22,212 nucleotides of DNA from CAZHSN01 sp964535125 (lineage in GTDB: Bacteria > Armatimonadota > HRBIN16), in assembly GCA_964535125.1 (NCBI GenBank), contig CAZHSN010000049.1:1-22212 (forward strand). The letters are read 5' to 3'. The translations under genes were made by a program, and so were the position numbers. Below, piece after piece: positions 1-6,069 of this stretch. Numbering within the stretch: position 1 is the first letter of the stretch; each line of letters starts with the position of its first letter. The notes under the pieces were generated by a model. That model did not search any database. It saw nothing but the letters and a program-made list of their open reading frames with translations, and was not told where the DNA came from.

Positions 1-505
1 TCCCGACAGCGGCAACCAGCACGGCCACCGCACGCAGCGGGCGCGCTCCGGCGACGAGGCGCTGTGCGGCCTGATAGGGCGGATCCAAGCGGTATAACGC
101 ATAATCAAACTCGGGAACGACCACCGCGTCACTGTTTTCTACGGGAACATTGTTCAGCAGCCGGTCGAATATATGCAGGTGGCGGTCAAGGCCATACTCC
201 TGCGCGGCCCGCATACACACATCCACCACATCCCTAGCCTTTTTCCACTCCCCGGTCTCAGCAAACAGCGCCACCAAAGCGCCCACGGTACGAGGAAACA
301 TGCCAGGATACGCACCGGTCAGAGACTCTTGAAAAAAGCCGTCGGGTTGAACTCTCTCTACGAGGCTGGCGTACGTCTTTCCGTAGAGCTGTTCCACTTT
401 GGGGTTGGAAAGCAGATCCCGAACGGCTTGAGGACTTTCCGCGTTAGCGCGCATCACTGTGCATGCGCACAACACAACAGCGATACCAAACACGTAGAGA
501 GGCAT
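1..505 (-). CDS. Secreted protein of unknown function, 5' part only (cut by the left edge)
   Basis: The reverse strand from 505 to the window edge is one open frame of 168 codons with no stop, so only the N-terminal part is present. The start ATG at 505 has an AGGAAGG ribosome binding site about 10 nt upstream; an in-frame GTG four codons earlier is too close to that site. The first ~22 residues (MPLYVFGIAVVLCACTVM then RANA) look like a signal peptide cleaved near ANA/ES, so the product is probably exported. The mature part has helical-repeat-like stretches (DGFFQESLTGAYPGMFPRT, then ALVALFAETGEW) that recall alpha/alpha-toroid glycosidases such as rhamnosidase or unsaturated-uronyl hydrolase barrels. 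That family assignment is only a suggestion. A weak -10-like TACAAT lies at 566-571 without a good -35. The gene reads in the same direction as the upstream regulator, with a 229 bp gap that probably holds its promoter. Confidence 0.7.
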   Translation of the reverse strand, partial: MPLYVFGIAVVLCACTVMRANAESPQAVRDLLSNPKVEQLYGKTYASLVERVQPDGFFQESLTGAYPGMFPRTVGALVALFAETGEWKKARDVVDVCMRAAQEYGLDRHLHIFDRLLNNVPVENSDAVVVPEFDYALYRLDPPYQAAQRLVAGARPLRAVAVLVAAVG

Positions 506-683
506 GGCGCGGGTCACCTTCCTGTTCCTGAGCAGATATCGCTCTGATGAAGCGTCATGGCTCATATTGTAGCGGCAGGGGCTTACTGATATGTCCGGTA
601 TACGCTCACATTGAGCCGATTGTATAAACCGGGGATGCGTCAGATCGCGGTAAGTTAATACCGTAAGGCAAACGGTCGACTCA

Positions 684-711
684 CCGGTCCTGTACCCGAC
701 TACAGTACCGG
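684..711 (-). terminator. Imperfect inverted repeat after the AraC-type gene, possible terminator
   Basis: Arms CCGGTCCTGTA (684-694) and TACAGTACCGG (701-711) pair over 11 positions with one mismatch around a 6-nt loop. The hairpin begins about 23 nt after the stop of the AraC-type gene and lies upstream of the next leftward gene. There is no U-run after the stem, so it could equally be a rho-dependent boundary or a protein-binding palindrome. The remaining bases between 506 and 734 hold no gene that I can support. Confidence 0.35.
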
Positions 712-734
712 AGCGCCGATGTAACAGACTGGGT

Positions 735-1571
735 CTAGAATGCCGATTTGTCCGGTTTTCGCGCACCAGCTCGGCGCGACGCCCCGGGTGACGTTCCGAA
801 TACCTGTTGAAATGCGGTGCTGAAGTGTTGCCGAGACCGGTATCCCAGCAACTCAGCGGTTTGCACAACCGAGCAGCGCTGTTCACCCAGCAACTGAGCC
901 GCACGATGCATCACGACCTCTCGAATGTGCTCTCCCACGGTCTGCCCGAGCACCTTTCGAAACTGACGCTGCAGCGCCGACACGCTCAGGCCAACATGAG
1001 CAGCCACATCCGCGACACGCAGGTCGGCCCGCGCCGTGCATTCGATCAGAATCCGCGCCGCCTCGACTTCCGAATTGTCCGCAGGGGCGGCGCCGCACTC
1101 ATCCGGGTGCGCCACCCGCGCCGCCGAAATGACCAGATCCGAACAGAGCATGGCGACTCGGGCTTGCCAGCCGACCTGTCGAGCGGACGCTTCGGCGATC
1201 ATGTGATGATAGACACCGGATAACGCGCCGCACTTGGGCAATACCGGATGGGTGCGTGACTGCAGCAGCGCTGCCGGCTCGCGAGGCTCTAAAGAGGTCA
1301 TGCAAACGAACAGCACTGTCCATGGGCCAGTGATCCCATACATTCCATGTTCCTGACCGGGACGCGTGATACACAGGTCACCGGCATTTACGGCATACGT
1401 GGTGTTCTCTACCGTCAGGCAACAGGCCCCATCGGGTACAAGCGCCAATTCGTACCACGGATGCGTATGTGTGACGATCTGTTCATTCGGCAGAAAGCGG
1501 GTTTGGCCGAAGATACACGGTCCAACCAGTTGCACACAGCCGGGCGCGCGAAAGCGGACATCATCCATCAC
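735..1571 (-). CDS. AraC-family transcriptional regulator with cupin-type sensor domain
   Basis: This 278-residue protein has the classic two-part layout of AraC-family sugar-response regulators. The N-terminal half (about residues 20-90) is a cupin-like effector domain with the motif THTHPWYELALV (34-45) and a second strand region AGDLCITRPGQEH (63-75). The C-terminal third (about 168-265) is the double helix-turn-helix: LRVADVAAHVGLSVSALQRQF for the first HTH and the conserved signature around AELLGYRSRQHFSTAFQQVFG (239-259), ending in SPGASRR. Start is the first of two adjacent ATG codons, with a GGATGGAT-like site upstream. It lies 51 bp after the acetyltransferase gene and probably shares its transcript. 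By family it likely binds DNA in response to a sugar and is the only transcription factor in the window, so it is the natural candidate controller of the adjacent catabolic genes; that link is inferred from position only. Confidence 0.93.
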   Translation of the reverse strand: MMDDVRFRAPGCVQLVGPCIFGQTRFLPNEQIVTHTHPWYELALVPDGACCLTVENTTYAVNAGDLCITRPGQEHGMYGITGPWTVLFVCMTSLEPREPAALLQSRTHPVLPKCGALSGVYHHMIAEASARQVGWQARVAMLCSDLVISAARVAHPDECGAAPADNSEVEAARILIECTARADLRVADVAAHVGLSVSALQRQFRKVLGQTVGEHIREVVMHRAAQLLGEQRCSVVQTAELLGYRSRQHFSTAFQQVFGTSPGASRRAGARKPDKSAF

Positions 1572-1622
1572 GGATCCATCCAGGCCATGCGCATGCGTGC
1601 AGCCGTATGGTCACCCGGTCGC

Positions 1623-2462
1623 TCACCCCAGTTCGAAACTGGTGACCCCATACAGCCGTCCCATGTCGATCTGAGGCGTCCCGTTCCGGTAGATCCGGGC
1701 GGTCTCAAACACCGGCTCCCCTCCATGCTCTGCAGCGATGCGCATCGCATCCGCATGACCCGTCGGTGTATCCCAATAGACCTCGGCGCTGACCCGGCTC
1801 AGCACCGCGTCCAGCAGCCGACTGGCGACCTCGGGTGTGTCAGCCAACAACGGTCCGATCTTGTAACCCTGCCGACAGGGGCGACAGACAATGAAACCGG
1901 CCATGGCGCCGTGAATAACCGACACATACGCCAGGTGCCCCGGCGCCGCAGACCAGCATCTGAGGAACGCGCCCCTCTCTGCCGGGAAGCAGTGCCTGTC
2001 ATACTGCACCACTGTATCGAACGGGACCGCCGTAACCGGCCAGATGTCTGCATGCATCGTGCCGGAGGAGCGCAACCGTTGCCGCACGGTACGCCACGCC
2101 TCGGTGAAGCCTAGTTTGTGGTACATCGGCAGACGTTCGATCACCGCGTCGGCGCCGGCACACCGTCGGCCTGTGTGCTGAAGCGCGTGATGCGCCAACA
2201 TCACGCCCGCCGGTCCTCCCCGATGGTCAGGATGCACGATGTACAGACCTATAAACGCGAACGCATCATCGTAGTTGGCTGCCGAGATGAAGCCGATGGA
2301 CTCTCCGTTCAGGGTCGCCCGAAAGAAGCCACTTGGATCAGCCGCATAGAAACAGGAGGCATCATGGAGCCCGGGATTCCATCCTTCCCTCGCGGCCCAG
2401 TCGATAGCGGTCTGCAACGCGACCGCGTCGATAGCGTCTATCTGGACATCGGATGCATGCAT
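1623..2462 (-). CDS. GNAT-family N-acetyltransferase with extra C-terminal domain
   Basis: A 279-residue protein with one recognisable GNAT fold in the N-terminal half. The acetyl-CoA-binding motif A is visible as GLYIVHPDHRGGPAGVML (about residues 72-89), followed by MYHKLGFTEAW, a typical GNAT strand-5/helix-4 segment. The C-terminal ~130 residues form a second alpha/beta region (HLAYVSVIHGAMAGFIVCRP, then IGPLLADTPEVASRLLDAVL) as in two-domain GNAT proteins of the YitH/DUF5645 kind. The start is placed at ATG 2462, which has GGAGG six bases upstream; a further in-frame ATG 17 codons earlier has no such site. The substrate cannot be read from sequence. It stands between the sulfatase terminator and the AraC gene, so it is probably transcribed with the regulator. 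A TTGACT hexamer at 2530-2535 could be its -35, but no good -10 follows. Confidence 0.88.
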   Translation of the reverse strand: MHASDVQIDAIDAVALQTAIDWAAREGWNPGLHDASCFYAADPSGFFRATLNGESIGFISAANYDDAFAFIGLYIVHPDHRGGPAGVMLAHHALQHTGRRCAGADAVIERLPMYHKLGFTEAWRTVRQRLRSSGTMHADIWPVTAVPFDTVVQYDRHCFPAERGAFLRCWSAAPGHLAYVSVIHGAMAGFIVCRPCRQGYKIGPLLADTPEVASRLLDAVLSRVSAEVYWDTPTGHADAMRIAAEHGGEPVFETARIYRNGTPQIDMGRLYGVTSFELG

Positions 2463-2599
2463 GGAACCCCTCCGGATACGTGGTTGCCACTTAATGATTG
2501 GTGATACATTCACTGAATTCCTGCACTGGAGTCAACGCACATCAACGCTTGCCCGGGTGGAGAGACATCGCACGCACCAGTGTGCCAACATAATGGAAA

Positions 2600-2629
2600 G
2601 GGCAGGGCGGCTAACCGCCGTCCCTGCCC
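2600..2629 (-). terminator. Rho-independent terminator of the sulfatase-like gene
   Basis: A strong GC-rich stem: GGGCAGGG (2600-2607) pairs with CCCTGCCC (2622-2629), then after a single bulged T the CGGC at 2608-2611 pairs with GCCG at 2617-2620 around a TAACC loop. Read leftwards it begins about 20 nt after the sulfatase stop codon and is followed by CTTTCC, a short pyrimidine tail. This is the clearest intrinsic terminator in the window and separates the sulfatase unit from the GNAT/AraC pair. Confidence 0.8.
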
Positions 2630-2648
2630 ATGCTTCGCGGAGTGCGCC

Positions 2649-4040
2649 TTACTTGCGCGCTTCTGCCTGCAGCTTCCGCGCTGCCTCGGGATCGCCGATG
2701 TGCAGCGTATCATACGCCTGCTGGCTTGACGTGAACGAACCGACACCCGCGTGTCCGTGCCAGTCGCCCTGATGGTGGATCGGGGTATCCAGCCCCGTCT
2801 CCTCACGCCGCTTTGCCAGCCATTGGTTCATCCGTTCGGTGAGCGCAGCGACCATCTCGGGGTAGGACTCCGCCAGGTTGTTATTCTCTTCAGGATCCGC
2901 GACCAAGTTATAGAGTTCCACCTCGGGCTTGAAATGGAAGTCCGGCTCCAGCGCGCGGATCAGCTTCCACTCGGGTGTACGCCAGCCGTGCTTGCGCATC
3001 CAGGTGCACTCGGTGATGTAGAACTCGGTGTCGAAGTTCAGCGCCTCGCCGCGCACCAACTGCATCAGGCTGCGTCCATCGAACCGATCGGAGACCTGCA
3101 GGTCAGCCAGTTCCAGTATGGTGGGAACCATGTCTTTGTGCTGGCAGTAACCGGGATGACGCATGCCGGCAGGCACCTTGCCGGGGTACCGGATGATCAT
3201 GGGTACATACAGCGTGTTGTCGTACATACCGTGGTGGTCGAACCAGCACTCATGCTCATCCAACGTCTCGCCATGGTCGGCGGTAATGACGATCAATGTC
3301 TCATCGATCACACCGCGGCTCTCCAACTGCTGGAACAGCACCTGAATACATGCGTCCATGTAGGCGATCTCTGCGTCATACTGGGCGTTCACGTACTCAA
3401 TGTCCGTGATTCCCGGCGGCATCCAGGCAGCGAAGTAGTCACAGAACGGCTTGAAGTTCATCACCGGATCCATGCTGTTGTTGCCTGGAGCGCACTCGTC
3501 ACCATGGTAGAAAATCCGCTCATACGGCTGCGGCGCCAGATACGGCGAATGCGGATCCATATGGCGCAAGAACAGCAGGAACGGCTGGTCCTGATCCAGC
3601 AACCGGTTCAACTCGGGTACAGTCACCGCGTTGAGGTTCTCCGCCTTCGGGCTGCGACCGTGCGCCCAGTCGCCCCAAGCCGGATAGTCGAGGTAGGTAT
3701 CGAATCCGCGCGACGCCGGGTTCCCGGTGAAACCTACACACGTGGAGGTGTAACCGAAGTCCCGAAGAATCTCGGGCAAGGTACGCACTTCGGAGCGCAT
3801 CGGTCCTTGGTGCCGCAAGGCTACCACTTGGGTGGTGATCACGTCCTGACCGGTCAACATCAGCGAGTAACCGGGCGTGGTGGGGATGTTTGGACAGTAA
3901 TAGTGTTCAAACAGCGTTCCCTGAGTGGCGAACTTGTCGATGTGGGGTGTGGTCAGCCGATGGTACCCGTAACAACTCATGTGATCGGCCCGTAACGAGT
4001 CGATCCCGAAGATGATGATGTTGGGTTTTTTGTCAGCCAT
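2649..4040 (-). CDS. Sulfatase-superfamily (alkaline phosphatase fold) hydrolase with Thr at the FGly position
   Basis: A 463-residue arylsulfatase-type protein without signal peptide, so probably cytoplasmic. The start is ATG 4040 (MADKKPN...), preceded by GGAGAGAGG; a longer frame adds 27 unlikely residues. The N-terminus gives IIIFGIDSLRADHMSCYGY (8-26) with the metal ligand D14. Later come HMDPHSPY (160-167) and ITADHGETLDEHE (252-264) with metal ligands D255 and H256, and the C-terminal ELYNLVADPEENNNL typical of the family. The usual sulfatase signature C/S-x-P-x-R is instead T54-T-P-G-Y58, followed by the conserved LTG at 62-64. Thr cannot be oxidised to formylglycine, whereas Thr is the nucleophile in phosphodiesterase/NPP and phosphoethanolamine-transferase branches of the same fold. 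So the enzyme may hydrolyse a phosphoester or act by a non-canonical mechanism. It has its own promoter and terminator next to the glycosidase operon, which suggests a role on decorated glycans. Confidence 0.9.
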   Translation of the reverse strand: MADKKPNIIIFGIDSLRADHMSCYGYHRLTTPHIDKFATQGTLFEHYYCPNIPTTPGYSLMLTGQDVITTQVVALRHQGPMRSEVRTLPEILRDFGYTSTCVGFTGNPASRGFDTYLDYPAWGDWAHGRSPKAENLNAVTVPELNRLLDQDQPFLLFLRHMDPHSPYLAPQPYERIFYHGDECAPGNNSMDPVMNFKPFCDYFAAWMPPGITDIEYVNAQYDAEIAYMDACIQVLFQQLESRGVIDETLIVITADHGETLDEHECWFDHHGMYDNTLYVPMIIRYPGKVPAGMRHPGYCQHKDMVPTILELADLQVSDRFDGRSLMQLVRGEALNFDTEFYITECTWMRKHGWRTPEWKLIRALEPDFHFKPEVELYNLVADPEENNNLAESYPEMVAALTERMNQWLAKRREETGLDTPIHHQGDWHGHAGVGSFTSSQQAYDTLHIGDPEAARKLQAEARK

Positions 4041-4136
4041 AGTGGCCCTCTCTCCGTTGTGGTATCGCCTGGTCTGGAACGGCGCCACGCGCAGTTCTTT
4101 CCGGACGCCGATATGCTGCACCAGTTGCCTGGCAGG

Positions 4137-4166
4137 ATACTAGCACGTTCAGGCCAGGAATAGCAA
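4137..4166 (-). promoter_or_regulatory. Candidate sigma70-type promoter for the sulfatase-like gene
   Basis: On the reverse strand, TTGCTA (4161-4166, four of six matches to TTGACA) is followed after 18 bases by TAGTAT (4137-4142, four of six to TATAAT), which is preceded by TGC, giving an extended -10. Transcription would start near 4130, leaving a leader of about 90 nt before ATG 4040. The palindrome at 4163-4174 overlaps the -35. Confidence 0.5.
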
Positions 4167-4174
4167 CGCGTTGC
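4163..4174. promoter_or_regulatory. 12-bp perfect palindrome overlapping the -35, candidate repressor operator
   Basis: GCAACGCGTTGC is its own reverse complement. It resembles LacI-family operators (AA and TT placed symmetrically three and four bases from the centre) except that the central pair is GC rather than CG. Its overlap with the predicted -35 of the sulfatase promoter would fit repression by steric block. A second, shorter inverted repeat, TGACAC/GTGTCA with a 6-nt loop, is at 4186-4203 just after the dehydrogenase stop; it lacks a U-tract. Confidence 0.4.
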
Positions 4175-4214
4175 CGATTTCCCGGTGACACCGTATCGTG
4201 TCAGGCGATGTGTC

Positions 4215-5234
4215 TCACGCCGACCCGGTCGGCCGATGTGTACTGTTCGCCGCCAACTCGGGGGTTACCTCCCAACGAAGCGGCTCTCCGCTCAGCCAGC
4301 GTTGCAGTTCCTCCACCATGTACCGTCCCATGCGCTGGCATTCGGCGCCCATCGATCCGGCAATGTGCGGTGTCAGCACCACGTTGGGAAGCGAGTACAG
4401 CGGCGAACCGCTCTCCGGCGGCTCGGGCCATGTCACGTCCAATATCGCCTGCAGGTCCGAACGGCGCCTTAGTACATCCACCAGTTCCAACTCGTTGACC
4501 ACGGCACCGCGTGAGGTGTTGATGAACGCGGCGTTTGGTTTCATCCGCGCCAGCAGATCTCCCGTTACCAACCCTTCGGTCTCCGGCAGCCAAGGCGTGT
4601 GTACAGACACGACATCCGCTTCAGTGAACAGGGTCTCCAAATCCACACGACGTGCGTTCATATCATGGAACAGCGCATCCGGCGCGATCGGGTCCCAGGC
4701 AACCACCTGCAGGTCAAACGGCCTCAACAACGAACACACCCGCCGTCCAATAGCGCCGAGAGACAACAGCCCAACCGTAGCGCCGTACGCACCGGTCACC
4801 TCACGTTCTGCAGGCCAGCGTTGCTCGGTTCGCACAGTGTTGGCGAACCACCAGAACCGTTTCAATGACAGCAGAATGGCAGCCAGCGTATACTCGGCAA
4901 CCGGTTGCGCATTGGCCGCCCAGCCGCTCACCACGCGCACGCCCCGCGCCCAGGAAGCGTCGGTGACGACTCCTGAGACGGCCCCCGCGCCGTACAGCAC
5001 CAGTCTCAACGCCGGCACTTGCTCCAGAAACGCCGCATCCAGGCGCGGGCCGCCCCACCCGGACAGGATCACCTCCGCCTGCCTCAACGCTTCCGTATGG
5101 TCGCAGGCGGTTTGTGGCGTCATCACCGGACCAATCACAGACACCAGCCTCTCAATATCCGCGCGTTCCTTGGGGCCGTAGATCAATCCGGCCGCATGAT
5201 CCGAGAGTATGTACACAGCCGAAGGCCGTTTCAT
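4215..5234 (-). CDS. D-isomer-specific 2-hydroxyacid dehydrogenase family protein (NAD(P)-dependent)
   Basis: A 339-residue protein of the family that interconverts 2-hydroxy and 2-keto acids. The Rossmann dinucleotide region is GATVGLLSLGAIGRRV (151-166), the catalytic Arg is in INTSRGAVVNE (238-248, R242), the paired acid is E271 in DVTWPEPP, and the catalytic His is H290 in LTPHIAGSMG. These three residues are the family's catalytic set. The usual GxGxxG is altered: Ser158 stands where the first Gly normally lies. ATG 5234 has AGGAGG five bases upstream. It is the last gene of the long leftward operon, 28 bp after the isomerase, which suggests that it oxidises or reduces a sugar acid produced from the released monosaccharide. 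The exact substrate is unknown. No hairpin with a U-tail follows it, so transcription may run on or end at the weak repeat near 4186. Confidence 0.93.
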   Translation of the reverse strand: MKRPSAVYILSDHAAGLIYGPKERADIERLVSVIGPVMTPQTACDHTEALRQAEVILSGWGGPRLDAAFLEQVPALRLVLYGAGAVSGVVTDASWARGVRVVSGWAANAQPVAEYTLAAILLSLKRFWWFANTVRTEQRWPAEREVTGAYGATVGLLSLGAIGRRVCSLLRPFDLQVVAWDPIAPDALFHDMNARRVDLETLFTEADVVSVHTPWLPETEGLVTGDLLARMKPNAAFINTSRGAVVNELELVDVLRRRSDLQAILDVTWPEPPESGSPLYSLPNVVLTPHIAGSMGAECQRMGRYMVEELQRWLSGEPLRWEVTPELAANSTHRPTGSA

Positions 5235-5262
5235 GGCATCCTCCTGTTTGGCTTCATGGGCC

Positions 5263-6027
5263 TCATCCCAGCCATCGTTGCAATACGGCAGCGGCTTCCG
5301 GCAGCGTCTCCAGCCGGTCGTCGTGCATGAACTCCAGCAATGCCCAACGGGGTTGCGTTACGGGCGCTTCAGCCGCGAGTTGCAGCAGATCCGGCCACAC
5401 CGCATCACCCTCGTGCAACGGGCGTCTGTCGATCCGACCATCCGTCAAGCGCCACTCGAACACATGCACATTAGCCAGCCAAGGACCCACGCGCCGCAGG
5501 CTGGCCTGCAGCACAGCGGGATCCGGTCCCGTGGGGGGTTGCCAGTACAACCGGAACGCCGGATGATCGACTTCATCCGCGAGACGCGCCGCCGACTCCG
5601 CCTCGTCGCACAACGTCTGCCCATGGAATTCGGTTGCTACAATGATTCCGTCCCGTGCCGCGTCATCACTGCAACGCCGCAGGTCATCGGCCACCTGGCG
5701 GCGCTGATTGGGACCGGCATCGGCCGATCCCAGGACGCCCGCCCACACCCGGATACAGGGCGCCTGCAAGGCCTGTGCGGTCTGCAGCACCTGTTCAAAC
5801 CACCGGCCGTCGTCTGACCCCGCCCGGTAGTAGCTGCCGTAGCTGCTGACAGCCAGTCCAAACCGCCTGCAGGCGTCCAGCGCGCGTTCCGCTGCGCTGA
5901 AATCTCCAGGGGGTACATGTATATCACCGCCCCATTCCACACCCGCGAGTTGCGCTTCCGCAGCCGCCCGTGCGACCGCCTCAATCGCATGCCCGCGGAA
6001 ACTGATCGAACAGACCCCTGCGTTCAT
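5263..6027 (-). CDS. Sugar phosphate isomerase/epimerase family TIM-barrel protein
   Basis: A 254-residue protein of the xylose-isomerase-like TIM barrel family (PF01261 type). The start is chosen at ATG 6027 (MNAGVCSISF), which has GGGAGGTGAGG just upstream; an ATG eight codons earlier lies before that site. Strand motifs include GVEWGGDIH (29-37), a probable first metal ligand in ATEFHGQT (131-138, E133), LANVHVFEW (184-192, H188), and LLEFMHDD (230-237, E232). The third metal ligand, commonly Asp, is replaced by the segment LYWQPP (160-165), a variation seen in some cytosolic members. No signal peptide. It sits between the DUF6259 gene (42 bp gap) and the dehydrogenase (28 bp gap), consistent with isomerising or epimerising a sugar or sugar acid delivered by the glycosidases. 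The substrate cannot be named. Confidence 0.88.
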   Translation of the reverse strand: MNAGVCSISFRGHAIEAVARAAAEAQLAGVEWGGDIHVPPGDFSAAERALDACRRFGLAVSSYGSYYRAGSDDGRWFEQVLQTAQALQAPCIRVWAGVLGSADAGPNQRRQVADDLRRCSDDAARDGIIVATEFHGQTLCDEAESAARLADEVDHPAFRLYWQPPTGPDPAVLQASLRRVGPWLANVHVFEWRLTDGRIDRRPLHEGDAVWPDLLQLAAEAPVTQPRWALLEFMHDDRLETLPEAAAVLQRWLG

Positions 6028-6069
6028 AAGCACCTCACCTCCCACAACCATGAACTCCGTATGTTTCGT

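Noticed and set aside
2751..3995. 414-codon forward-strand frame opposite the sulfatase-like gene
   Set aside because: A GC-rich antisense shadow; the reverse frame carries all the sulfatase-fold motifs and the ribosome site.
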